The notes beneath the pieces were generated by a model that saw nothing but the letters and a program-made list of their open reading frames with translations, did no database searches and was not told the origin of the DNA. Made by a program: the position numbers and the translations under genes. A stretch of DNA of 28,264 bases from JAJZMA01 sp021850405 (GTDB lineage Bacteria; Chloroflexota; Dormibacteria; Aeolococcales; Aeolococcaceae), in contig DAHXLU010000117.1 of the NCBI GenBank assembly GCA_027365835.1, positions 1-28,264 on the forward strand, read 5' to 3'. Numbering within the stretch: position 1 is the first letter of the stretch; each line of letters starts with the position of its first letter. Shown here piece after piece: positions 1 to 7,723 of the stretch.

Positions 1-2
1 CA

Positions 3-1439
3 TCTGGCGGAAGCCAGGGGCAGGATAGCCAGGGTCAGGGCACCAGGTCAGTGCAGCTGGCATATGACGCTGCCTCCCAGCTGACCGGGCTGACACTTGC
101 CCTGGGACAGAGTACCCAGACTGCAGGGTTTACCTACAACCCGCAGGGTCAGAGAGCCTCCGAGACGATACCGGGCGCTGGAAAGAATGCGCCTTCGACC
201 ACCCTTTCCTACGGGTATACGGCAGCAGGAGAGCTGGCGAGCTACAGTGGGCCTGCAGGTGGAGCGCCGGTTGGAATACAGAGTGTCACTGGCACTCCCG
301 GCCAGAAGGGGGATGCGGGCCAGGGGAGCGAAAACGCAAAGGGACGTGCTCCAAGCCCGGTGACTGAGACCTACGGCTACACCGGGGATGGGTTGCTGTC
401 GTCGGTAACTGCAGGAGGCTCCACCCAGCAGCTGACCTGGGACATGGCGGACGGGATGCCACTGCTCATTGCCAAGGGGAGCACGGCATTTGTGACTGGC
501 CCGGGTGGTCTTCCCCTGGAAGAGATTCCACTGCATGGAGGACCGCTCTACTACCTGCAGGGACAGCGCGGGTCGACACGCGTGCTCATGGATGGGACCG
601 GCCATGCGGTGGCGCGGTACACGTACACGCCGTACGGCTCCCTGGTGGCGTCGTGCGGGCAGGGGTACAACCAGCAGGCCGATGGACAAGGATGCACGAA
701 TCATGGCAGCCAGGCGCGTGAGGGTGACATCCAGGCCCGCGCAGTGGCGGCCAATCCGTTCCTGTTTGCAGGGCAGTATCTGGATTCGACCAGCGGGCTG
801 TATTACATGCGGGCTCGGTGGTATGACCCGGCGACAGCACAGTTTCTGACGGTGGATCCGCTGGTGGCAATTACTGGGCAGTTGTTCGCGTATGTTATGG
901 GCGACCCGATAAATTTGGGAGATCCGTTGGGGCTGGGTTGGCTCGGCTCTCCCGGGTGGACGCCATCGACCCTGCCCACTGTGGACAATACAGAACTGGG
1001 GGGAATTTTGAAGGCGCTTTATAGACCACAATCCACCTTTGGTGATGGAAGCGCTATGGCCGCACTGCAAAATGAGGCTGAAACAGGGGTTCCCGTCAAT
1101 AAATGGCATGCAAGGTCCGTGCAGGATCGGTTGAATCAGCTTAACAAAGTAATTATGTCTGGAAAGTTGTGTCCTCAAGATCTCGCTGTGGCCCAACAGT
1201 TGGGGAGGTATATGGAGGACAGTCTTTATGAGTGGCAACAGGCTGGCGGCAATAGCATCATTACGCGTTACAACGATGTGCACAACATCCTTTCAGCTTT
1301 CTCTTGGCTTCCACCTGTGTCTTTGGGTAGCGGAACGCTCGCATATGCATTGACCAGTGGTGCGGTGGGTGGAGCGGGCGTGGCGGGCGCTGCAGCTGAT
1401 GCGGAGGCGATTGTGGAGATCACCCTACTTGCAGCCTGA
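3..1439 (+). CDS. Rhs/YD-repeat polymorphic toxin, C-terminal part (5' end outside window)
   Basis: The reading frame is open from the window edge, so this is the 3' part of a much larger gene. YD-type repeats are visible (YGYTAAGEL, YGYTGDGLL, YTYTPYGSL), followed by the Rhs core signature: GSTRVLMDGTGHAV, then GQYLDSTSGLYYMRARWYDP and FLTVDPLV, closing with a DPINLGDPLGL motif at about 903-935. Rhs proteins are large exported or surface proteins whose shell encloses a C-terminal toxin released after the core. The segment after the core (936-1436, about 167 residues) is the variable C-terminal domain. It contains GDGSAMAALQNEAETG followed by an H, then QDRLNQLNKVIMSGKL, which resembles a short helical module I recall at the C-terminus of other Rhs proteins. 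The last 40 residues are rich in Gly, Ala and Val. I cannot name the toxin activity. The next gene overlaps it and is a candidate immunity gene. Confidence 0.9.
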   Translation, partial: SGGSQGQDSQGQGTRSVQLAYDAASQLTGLTLALGQSTQTAGFTYNPQGQRASETIPGAGKNAPSTTLSYGYTAAGELASYSGPAGGAPVGIQSVTGTPGQKGDAGQGSENAKGRAPSPVTETYGYTGDGLLSSVTAGGSTQQLTWDMADGMPLLIAKGSTAFVTGPGGLPLEEIPLHGGPLYYLQGQRGSTRVLMDGTGHAVARYTYTPYGSLVASCGQGYNQQADGQGCTNHGSQAREGDIQARAVAANPFLFAGQYLDSTSGLYYMRARWYDPATAQFLTVDPLVAITGQLFAYVMGDPINLGDPLGLGWLGSPGWTPSTLPTVDNTELGGILKALYRPQSTFGDGSAMAALQNEAETGVPVNKWHARSVQDRLNQLNKVIMSGKLCPQDLAVAQQLGRYMEDSLYEWQQAGGNSIITRYNDVHNILSAFSWLPPVSLGSGTLAYALTSGAVGGAGVAGAAADAEAIVEITLLAA

Positions 1440-2538
1440 AGACATACCCGAGCTCCCACCTGGTGCTACGGCCAAGGATGCGATTCATTACTTGGTCTTT
1501 TACAGGGAACATCTGTCAGATGATGAGAGATCACAAGTGTTGATGTTTTATTTAGACAGAGAGAGAGAGGAAAACCCGGAAACCTATCTTGAGGGCGAAA
1601 GGATGGCCGACGCGCTGGCGGGGACATCACCCGTGCTCAAAGTTTGTCATGAGCTCCTGAAAAAGAAGTACGCATACGATAACGGACCCCGACATGCAGG
1701 TTTGGAAATGTCGGAGATGGCGGTGCTTGTGGGAGCTCTGGTGCTCGAGCCGTGCAGTGTCTCCTTGATCAAATTCTTTGAGGGTTTGGAGGATATATAT
1801 GCAGGCGGAGGCATGAGGGAGCACGCCCTGCTCGACTCTATGTTTATTGAAGATCTGAGAGTTTGCCTGACTGTTGGCACGTCGTACTATCCTTTGGATA
1901 ATCCCGTCGCTACCGCCGGAGTAGAGAGGCTGATGGGTCCGATCACGCGGGCGGCATGGATGGACAGTGACCGGATAGATGCGAGGTACAAAATGTCTTG
2001 CTATGGCGGTAGGTTGCTTCCAGGTGCGCGGATGCGGGTCGTGGAGCCGTATCGGGGAGTCGGTGCGGAGGATGATCTCGAAGAGATACAGAAGGATGAA
2101 GCGATAGCGGATGCATTGGGCAGCACTTCACCTTTGTTGCGGGGATTCCAGAGTCAATGTAGACCCGGGTGGGAGTTCGAGGAAGTGGCCAGAAATGCGG
2201 GGGCGGAAATTTCCGGGATGGCGATGTTGGTTGGGGCGTTGGTTGTGGAGCCTTGCGGCGTTTCGTTGAGGCATTTTTTTGAATGCCTGGAAGTGCTGTA
2301 CGAAGCCTTGGGCAGGAAGGGTGATTGCTGGCTAGGCCCGATGTTCATGGATCAACTTGCGACGTCCCTGATCAGTGGTGATGTACGGTTTTACCCATTG
2401 GATCAGCCAGTGGACCCTGGGTATGTGGTCAGTCTGATGGGGCCGATCAATCGTGGGTGTGCCCAAGATTCCTGGGGCAATCCTCAGAAATGGTATCCAG
2501 ATACAGAAAATCCGTCCGATTACGCGGGACGATGCTAG
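1399..2538 (+). CDS. Candidate Rhs immunity protein with a tandem-duplicated domain
   Basis: A soluble acidic protein of about 379 residues with no signal peptide or membrane segment. It belongs to no family I recognise. Two homologous blocks of about 120 residues follow each other (1606-1965 and 2107-2469). Each starts ADAL..TSP and carries a central LVGALV.EPC.VSL..FFE.LE core, a YPLD.PV motif and a closing LMGPI.R element. A 15-30 residue linker rich in charged residues separates them. The frame overlaps the end of the Rhs gene, the usual position for a cognate immunity gene. Three starts are possible: GTG at 1357, ATG at 1399, and TTG at 1429, which has a GGAG at 1415-1418 and would overlap the Rhs stop by only 11 bases. 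ATG 1399 is reported as the conservative choice. The immunity role is inferred from position only. A second, displaced toxin tail is an alternative but lacks support. Confidence 0.75.
   Translation: MRRRLWRSPYLQPEDIPELPPGATAKDAIHYLVFYREHLSDDERSQVLMFYLDREREENPETYLEGERMADALAGTSPVLKVCHELLKKKYAYDNGPRHAGLEMSEMAVLVGALVLEPCSVSLIKFFEGLEDIYAGGGMREHALLDSMFIEDLRVCLTVGTSYYPLDNPVATAGVERLMGPITRAAWMDSDRIDARYKMSCYGGRLLPGARMRVVEPYRGVGAEDDLEEIQKDEAIADALGSTSPLLRGFQSQCRPGWEFEEVARNAGAEISGMAMLVGALVVEPCGVSLRHFFECLEVLYEALGRKGDCWLGPMFMDQLATSLISGDVRFYPLDQPVDPGYVVSLMGPINRGCAQDSWGNPQKWYPDTENPSDYAGRC
1606..1965 (+). repeat. First copy of the duplicated immunity-protein domain
   Basis: It encodes about 120 residues from ADALAGTSP to the LMGPITRAAWMDS end. 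Aligned by eye with the second copy, the two share the ADAL, TSP, LVGALV, EPC, VSL, FFE, YPLD, LMGPI and terminal DS positions. The copies have diverged strongly elsewhere, so the duplication is old or has been under diversifying selection. Confidence 0.8.
2107..2469 (+). repeat. Second copy of the duplicated immunity-protein domain
   Basis: It encodes about 121 residues from ADALGSTSP to LMGPINRGCAQDS, matching the first copy in order and spacing. It differs from copy one mainly in the 20 residues after TSP and in the region before the YPLD motif, where binding specificity could differ. Confidence 0.8.
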
Positions 2539-2796
2539 AAGCGCCCGCAAGAGGATCCCCTGCCGGACACTTTTGACCAAGCTGCGTTTGGCGCTTTTCA
2601 CTCTCAGCCAGGGTGTCCCGTACATCCCGCCCGATGATGTGCCCGGCCATGGAGGGCTAAACGGTACACTCCTCTGCTTTGATGGCTTACTGGATGGTTT
2701 GTCTGGCCTTCTACGGAAGAACAGGATCCTGTGACCGAACCTTCGCCAATCTCGTCAAAACGTGCCATTTTATGTCCATTTTGATCAGCGAGGTGG

Positions 2797-3300
2797 CTAA
2801 TCAGACGCCTGGCTGCGCCCTGCGGTTCTGGAGCTTCCCAGGCCCAGTGCCCTGTCGGCAAGGGCAGACGACAGGTGTCGGGCAATCTCTTCCGGCGAAG
2901 GCGGACATCCTGGAATCCGGATTGCAACGGTAAGGAGCTGGTCAACGCCTCCATGCTGCTCTTTGTCCATACCGAGCCAGTCTTCCCCCAGGGCGCAGTT
3001 GCCAAGCGCTGCGACCACCCGAGGCTCTGGCATTGCCTCCCATGCACGCAGCAGCGGCTCTTTCATGCGCACCGTCACAGCACCGGTGACAAGGAGCACA
3101 TCTGCATGTCGGGGTGAGGCCACAAGATTCCAGCCGAAACGGGGCAGGTCGTAATAGGGGCTCATCACTGCATTCAGTTCGTGCTCACAGCCGTTGCAGG
3201 AGCCCGCATCAACGTGACGGAACGCACAGGAGCCTCCAGGCGGCCGGGGCAGGGCGATTCCAGAGCGTAGCTGATGGAGCTGTTTCAGCAGGAGCAGCAT
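2797..3300 (-). CDS. hyfI: Hydrogenase-4 small subunit, NuoB-like (HyfI)
   Basis: A 167-residue protein of the 20 kDa NADH-ubiquinone oxidoreductase/NiFe hydrogenase small subunit family. It holds the proximal [4Fe-4S] cluster that passes electrons to or from the NiFe site of HyfG. The four expected cysteines are visible: C35 and C38 in SCNGCE, C102 in GNCALGED, and C132 in IPGCPPSP. The length is close to the short NuoB/HyfI type without a periplasmic export signal, as expected for a complex on the inner face of the membrane. ATG 3300 lies 4 bases after the hyfG stop, so it is the last gene of the operon. The protein ends in a hydrophilic tail. Confidence 0.88.
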   Translation of the reverse strand: MLLLLKQLHQLRSGIALPRPPGGSCAFRHVDAGSCNGCEHELNAVMSPYYDLPRFGWNLVASPRHADVLLVTGAVTVRMKEPLLRAWEAMPEPRVVAALGNCALGEDWLGMDKEQHGGVDQLLTVAIRIPGCPPSPEEIARHLSSALADRALGLGSSRTAGRSQASD

Positions 3301-3304
3301 ATGG

Positions 3305-4723
3305 CTACCGGTCCACGCATGCGTAACAGAGTTCGAAGCTCTTGTTTATCAGCGGAAAGTCGCCCATAACGTTGCCCGCAACCGCCTGTGCAACTGCGGG
3401 CCAGTTTGCATAGGAAGAGGTTTTCAGGTGAAGCCGGGATATTTTGCCCTTGTCACTCTCAATACAGCACAGCGTCTCGCCACGGGCGCTCTCCACCCTT
3501 CCCAGTCCAACGTGATGTCTGGGCAGTTCTGGGAGGCGCCTGGTGCGACTTTGCCCAGCTGCTGGCGGCAGCTGCTGGTAACGTTCCAGCAGTGCAGGAA
3601 GCATGGTACAGCTCTCGGCCAGCTCCAGAAAGCGCATGCCGGTACGCGCCATGACATCGCCTGCAGGCTGTCTGGGTGCAGCAGCCTGGAAGCCATCGTA
3701 TGCGAGCTCAGGCGAGGAGGTCCGTGCGTCCCTCACTACACCAGAGGCCCTTGCTGCAGGACCGACTGCACCAAGTCTTGATGCCATCCGGTAACTGAGT
3801 ACGCCAACTTGAGTAAGGCGGTCCTGAACAGATCCGTTGCGCTCGAATGCACCAAAGACAATGCTGGCCTGCTCCCAGATCTTGTGGATTTCATCTATGG
3901 CACCTGCTGCCTGCCCCCTTTCAGGAACAATGGGAGAAGAGCCGATTGCAATGGTTGAAAAAAGAAAGCGATGCTGGAACAGCGACTGGTTGATCCTCTG
4001 TGCCTGCTCCTTCAACGCAGCAAACCCCATGCTTCCGGCAGCAAAACCCACACCCGCACAGATGGCAGAGAGGTCGTTGAGGTGGTTCCAGAGCCGCTCA
4101 AGTTCCAGAAGGATGGTGCGTACGACCCTGGTGGTTTCATCATGGGGCTGCTGCAGCAGCGATTCTGCGGCCATTACGTAGGCGAGAGTATTGGCCACTG
4201 CGCAGCCAGCGCACATCCGCTGGGCATACCGCAGTCCTTCAGACAGGGTCTTGCCGACCGCCGCCTGTTCCAGTCCACGATGCTTGTAGAAGAGCCGCAG
4301 ATCCAGCATATAGATGCGCTCTCCTACAACGTGCAGGAGGAAGTGCCCGGACTCGATAATGCCAGCGTGCACTGGTCCTACAGCAACCTCATGCTGGTCT
4401 GGGCCGGTGACAGGTATGGTCCAGTCAGAGGTATGTGCAAGCAGCGGTCGCAGGGGGCTGTGGCCAGCAAAGGTGATGCCGTGAGTTTCGTGTGCCTCTC
4501 TCTCCGCCCATGCTGCTGCTGGTGCAGACTGCACCAGGCTGGCAACGTTGGAGGAGTGTTCCGTCCGGAAGCAGGAGCCGTTGTCGTCCTTGTCAAAAAG
4601 GATGCAGACCAGTCCGCGAGAATCTGCAAAAAGGGTTCCATAGCGCAGGCCGTCCCCAAGTGCAGCACCGAGTTTTGTTTCCCAGTTGTCTGGCGCTATC
4701 ATCTGGCCCTTGAGCAGACTCAT
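3305..4723 (-). CDS. hyfG: Group 4 [NiFe]-hydrogenase-like large subunit (HyfG/HycE, NuoCD-like)
   Basis: A 472-residue fusion of a NuoC-like N-terminal part (about 1-105) and a NuoD/hydrogenase large-subunit part that starts at VGPVHAGIIESGHF (115-128). In this family the large subunit carries the NiFe centre, ligated by two CxxC pairs. Both pairs are present: C171/C174 in RMCAGCAVAN and C466/C469 in FELCYACVDR. They deviate from the usual forms: Ala replaces Gly, Asn stands where His is usual after the first pair, and Glu-Leu replaces Asp-Pro before the second. Complex I NuoD lacks these cysteines, so a metal site is likely here. The protein stops directly after CVDR, so there is no C-terminal extension for a maturation protease. 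ATG 4723 overlaps the hyfF stop (ATGA). Confident for the family, less so for H2 activity. Confidence 0.88.
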   Translation of the reverse strand: MSLLKGQMIAPDNWETKLGAALGDGLRYGTLFADSRGLVCILFDKDDNGSCFRTEHSSNVASLVQSAPAAAWAEREAHETHGITFAGHSPLRPLLAHTSDWTIPVTGPDQHEVAVGPVHAGIIESGHFLLHVVGERIYMLDLRLFYKHRGLEQAAVGKTLSEGLRYAQRMCAGCAVANTLAYVMAAESLLQQPHDETTRVVRTILLELERLWNHLNDLSAICAGVGFAAGSMGFAALKEQAQRINQSLFQHRFLFSTIAIGSSPIVPERGQAAGAIDEIHKIWEQASIVFGAFERNGSVQDRLTQVGVLSYRMASRLGAVGPAARASGVVRDARTSSPELAYDGFQAAAPRQPAGDVMARTGMRFLELAESCTMLPALLERYQQLPPAAGQSRTRRLPELPRHHVGLGRVESARGETLCCIESDKGKISRLHLKTSSYANWPAVAQAVAGNVMGDFPLINKSFELCYACVDR

Positions 4724-6174
4724 GCCATCCACCCCAGGTGTGCAAGAAATCTGCCCATGGGGTACGCCCATACTGCGATGGCAGATACGGCCAGGAGCAA
4801 ACCAGAAAAGGTCGCAGGGAGCAGCCACCCGATGGGTCCACCCTGGGCGTGAGGCGAGCCATGGCGTGTCCGTCCGAGGCTCACTTCAATTGCCTGTCGC
4901 ATGAGACCAAGGAAGCCCATGGCAAGCAGAACAGCAAACAGGATTGTTGCCCAGATCTGGTGGGCAGCAATGCCACCAGCCATGATGAGCAGTTCGCTCA
5001 GGAAGAGGGGGGAGGGAGGCGCACCTCCAAGTGCAAGCAGGCTGACTGATAGCCCCGCCGCAGCCGGGCTGTTTTGCCGGGCCAACCCGGAGAGAGGGTT
5101 GTGGTCCCCATCCTTCTGTGCCGCCATCGCTGGCATGGAGGAGTAGAACCCGAGTGATTTGGCAAGCGCATGTCCAGTGAAGTGGAGAATGACTCCAGCG
5201 AGAGCCAGGGGAGTCGCAAAACCAATTCCCACCGCAAGTACACCTACATGTTCGAGGGTCGAATAGGCAAGCAGCCGCTTGACGGGGAGGGCGGTCCAGA
5301 GAAATGGAACCGCAACTGCGATGGAGAATAGGCCAAAGATGGTGAAAAGACTTGTGTTGATTGAGCCCACAGGATTGCCCAGCACACCCTGCAGTCGCCA
5401 CAGGATGAGAATTACACTCGGCAGCAGTGAGGCAGAAAGCATCGCACTTACTGGTGCCGGAGCCTCGCTATGGGCGTCGGGGAGCCAGTGATGTACAGGT
5501 GCCAGTCCAGCCTTGGTGGCAAAGCCCGCAAACACCAGAATGTCAGCCAGGTAAAGCGTTGCAGGCGGTATCTGGTGTACCAGGGCATGTAGCACTGGCC
5601 ATTCGAGCGCTGCAATGCCAGTCAGGTGAGCGCCCTCTCCCGCCTCCAGTACCACAATACCGGCAAATGCGACAGTCAATCCCATTGTGGTCAGGATCAG
5701 GTACTTCCAGCCAGCTTCCAGCGACCTGCGCCCTCCGGAATATGCAACCAGGAAGGCTGAGGTGCCGGTGGAAGCTTCAATCAGCAGCCACCCGCTTCCA
5801 AGATTGGTAGTAGCTGGGATAGCCAGCAAAGAGCCCCAGAACAGGTAAAAGCCCAGCCAGTACCAGCGAGCTCCCTCGGGTAGCAGGGAGCTTGTGTGTC
5901 CCCTAAGGTAGCCTGGAGAAAGCAGTGCGCTGGCACATCCTACAATCGCGTTAGTCATAAAAAAGATGGCCCCGATCCGGTCCAGGCCCCCGGCAAACAG
6001 GGCGGCTGGAGGGTGTATGAGTGCGAGGACACCGACGCTCAGGGCAATACCAGTGATGGCAACTGCACTGGCCCCCGCCACCCGGTTTCGCACATTTTCT
6101 CCCAGCATGGGAAGCAGCAGCGCTGACAGGATGATTAGTCCAAAAAGAGCAAACAGCAGCATGTTCTCAGTCAT
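4720..6174 (-). CDS. hyfF: Hydrogenase-4 membrane antiporter-like subunit (HyfF)
   Basis: A 484-residue polytopic membrane protein of the proton-conducting NuoL/M/N-MrpD family, predicted to pump or conduct protons as part of the hydrogenase complex. The conserved core is clear: FATKAGLAPVHHWLPDAH followed by SEAPAPVSAML (lysine and histidines of the channel), then a region with YSTLEHVGVLAVG and HALAKSLGF. About 13-14 hydrophobic segments can be counted. ATG 6174 (MTENMLLF) is chosen over upstream codons because the preceding residues are non-hydrophobic read-through of hyfE. It overlaps the hyfE stop by 8 bases and ends in a 4-base overlap with hyfG. The length matches HyfF-type rather than NuoL-type proteins. 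Confidence 0.9.
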   Translation of the reverse strand: MTENMLLFALFGLIILSALLLPMLGENVRNRVAGASAVAITGIALSVGVLALIHPPAALFAGGLDRIGAIFFMTNAIVGCASALLSPGYLRGHTSSLLPEGARWYWLGFYLFWGSLLAIPATTNLGSGWLLIEASTGTSAFLVAYSGGRRSLEAGWKYLILTTMGLTVAFAGIVVLEAGEGAHLTGIAALEWPVLHALVHQIPPATLYLADILVFAGFATKAGLAPVHHWLPDAHSEAPAPVSAMLSASLLPSVILILWRLQGVLGNPVGSINTSLFTIFGLFSIAVAVPFLWTALPVKRLLAYSTLEHVGVLAVGIGFATPLALAGVILHFTGHALAKSLGFYSSMPAMAAQKDGDHNPLSGLARQNSPAAAGLSVSLLALGGAPPSPLFLSELLIMAGGIAAHQIWATILFAVLLAMGFLGLMRQAIEVSLGRTRHGSPHAQGGPIGWLLPATFSGLLLAVSAIAVWAYPMGRFLAHLGWMA

Positions 6175-6784
6175 GTAGCTCCCGCAGCAGAGTACTGTTG
6201 GTTGACTGGAACACCTTCGCAATCCGGCTGTGAAACAGGAGCCCGACCGATAGTACCACCAGGAGGTCAAATGCTGCGCCCAGTTCTATGAGCAGGGGTA
6301 CCCCACCGGTAACTGATATCGCTATGAGCGAAAGTCCGTTTTCGGCGATGAGGATTCCAACCAGCTGGAACAGCGTTCCATGTCGCAGGAGAACCATACC
6401 GAGCCCAGCAGTTACCACCACCAGGCAGGCACTCTGTAAAGGTGGCGTCAGGAAGCCGAGCGGTGGCAGTAGCAGGTTGAAGAGTATGAGCGCTGCTGCT
6501 GTGACTGCTATCCGGGTGAGAGGGCTGTACTCTGTCCTTCGTTGCCAGTCCTCGCGTGTGGTGCGAATAACCAGGGTCAGCAGAATTGCCAGCACGGCTA
6601 CCCGTATCCAGAGGATAATTGCTGCCAGGAGAAAACTCCCAGAGCGGCCATTGGCCAGCATTGATGCATCCATTGCTATCAATATTGTTTGTGCGATGAG
6701 GACCAGAACCGTCATGCGTTGGCGCTTGGCAATAACTCCACCAAGACCAATGGCTGCTGCTGCCCACGCAAGTGAGGTTGTCAT
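6167..6784 (-). CDS. hyfE: Hydrogenase-4 membrane subunit HyfE (NuoK-like)
   Basis: A 205-residue membrane protein with about six hydrophobic segments, beginning MTTSLAWAAAAIGLGG. The sequence FQLVGILIAENGLSLIAIS is the NuoK/HyfE signature, with the conserved glutamate within the membrane. In the complex it forms part of the proton path between the HyfC side and the antiporter-like subunits. The start at 6784 makes an ATGA overlap with the hyfC stop. The longer frame upstream is only hyfC antisense-frame read-through rich in Cys, His and Arg. The end overlaps hyfF by 8 bases. Confidence 0.88.
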   Translation of the reverse strand: MTTSLAWAAAAIGLGGVIAKRQRMTVLVLIAQTILIAMDASMLANGRSGSFLLAAIILWIRVAVLAILLTLVIRTTREDWQRRTEYSPLTRIAVTAAALILFNLLLPPLGFLTPPLQSACLVVVTAGLGMVLLRHGTLFQLVGILIAENGLSLIAISVTGGVPLLIELGAAFDLLVVLSVGLLFHSRIAKVFQSTNSTLLRELHD

Positions 6785-7716
6785 TTCCCCACCGTTGTAA
6801 ACCAGCTTATTGAGCCAAGTATGGCCACAAGTGAGCCAGTGGCAAGCATGGTAGGCACGCGCAATAGGCGCATCTTGGCAAAGAAAGTCTCTGTGATTGC
6901 AAGAGCCACAATGATCACCAGTGCCCAGAGTAGAGTGCTTGCGGCAAGTTCTGCCGTGCTTTGGCCCAGGTGGGGCAGAAATATGGCACCTGCCATTACG
7001 AGCAACAGCGCATGGCGCGCTGCTGCGGCCCACTGGAGATATGCAAGGTCCGGGCCGGCATACTCCAGAAGTGGGCCTTCGTGAATCATGGTCAGCTCAA
7101 GGTGAGTGTCTGGATTGTCTACGGGCTGCCGGCCGGTTTCAGTCAGTATCACAAGCGCCAGCGCTACCAGAGCGCAGTAGTGGGCTGGAGAAGCCCATAC
7201 CGCTGCACCCGCTGTAGCACGCTCCATGGCGAGAAGGCTGGTGCTTCTGGCGGGCAGTGCCTCAAGCAGGACGGCCAGCAGCAGGGCCACCTCAGCCCAT
7301 ACTGAAAGCACAAGTTCCCGCGAGGCAGCCATCAGGCCAAAGCCGCTTGAAGTGTCGAAAGCAGAAAGGGCAAGCACAAAACGACCCAGTGTGAGTACGC
7401 CAACAAGGACCAGCATGTCATTGCCTATGGGCCCATAAGTCCCGGTTCCAGGAGGTACAAGCAGCAGGATGGCGGTCAGCTGGCAGGCAGCTACTACTGC
7501 CGGGGCCGAACCGTAGATGAGCGAGCTGGTAGAAGGGCGCACACAGGACTTGTTCCAGAGTCGCCTAAGCTCACGGTACGGTTGCCAGGGGGGCTGTCCT
7601 AGCCGCCCCTGCATATACGCCTTAAGCCATTGGATCGTTCCGGGGATGAGCGGAGCCAGCACCGCAATGGCTGCTGTTTCGAGGATTGCAGCGAGAAAGT
7701 CAGTGGCACTGTTCAT
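6781..7716 (-). CDS. hyfC: Hydrogenase-4 membrane subunit HyfC (NuoH-like)
   Basis: A 311-residue member of the NuoH/HyfC/HycD family, which links the soluble catalytic arm to the membrane arm. Characteristic parts are the TIQWLKAYMQGRLGQPPWQPYRELRRL loop near residue 30, FDTSSGFGLMAASRELVLSV, and VDNPDTHLELTMIHEGPLLEYAGPDLAYL with the conserved acidic cluster. About eight membrane segments are visible, close to the usual 310-320 residue length. ATG 7716 (MNSATDF) lies 7 bases after the hyfB stop. The longer upstream extension of the frame is Cys-rich and not like the family. Confidence 0.9.
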   Translation of the reverse strand: MNSATDFLAAILETAAIAVLAPLIPGTIQWLKAYMQGRLGQPPWQPYRELRRLWNKSCVRPSTSSLIYGSAPAVVAACQLTAILLLVPPGTGTYGPIGNDMLVLVGVLTLGRFVLALSAFDTSSGFGLMAASRELVLSVWAEVALLLAVLLEALPARSTSLLAMERATAGAAVWASPAHYCALVALALVILTETGRQPVDNPDTHLELTMIHEGPLLEYAGPDLAYLQWAAAARHALLLVMAGAIFLPHLGQSTAELAASTLLWALVIIVALAITETFFAKMRLLRVPTMLATGSLVAILGSISWFTTVGK

Positions 7717-7723
7717 AGCCTGC

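Noticed and set aside
48..1283. Long minus-strand frame of 411 codons opposite the Rhs gene
   Set aside because: It is a shadow of the Rhs coding frame: Arg-, Pro- and Ser-rich with no recognisable motif, and the plus-strand frame has clear Rhs signatures.
2722..2731. Palindrome CAGGATCCTG between the convergent immunity and hyfI genes
   Set aside because: Ten bases of perfect palindrome without a loop or T-run; too short to call a terminator or operator, and expected by chance in a segment this long.
2604..3047. Minus-strand 147-codon frame overlapping hyfI
   Set aside because: It is mostly an alternative frame of hyfI, which carries all four cluster cysteines; the part outside hyfI has no recognisable features.
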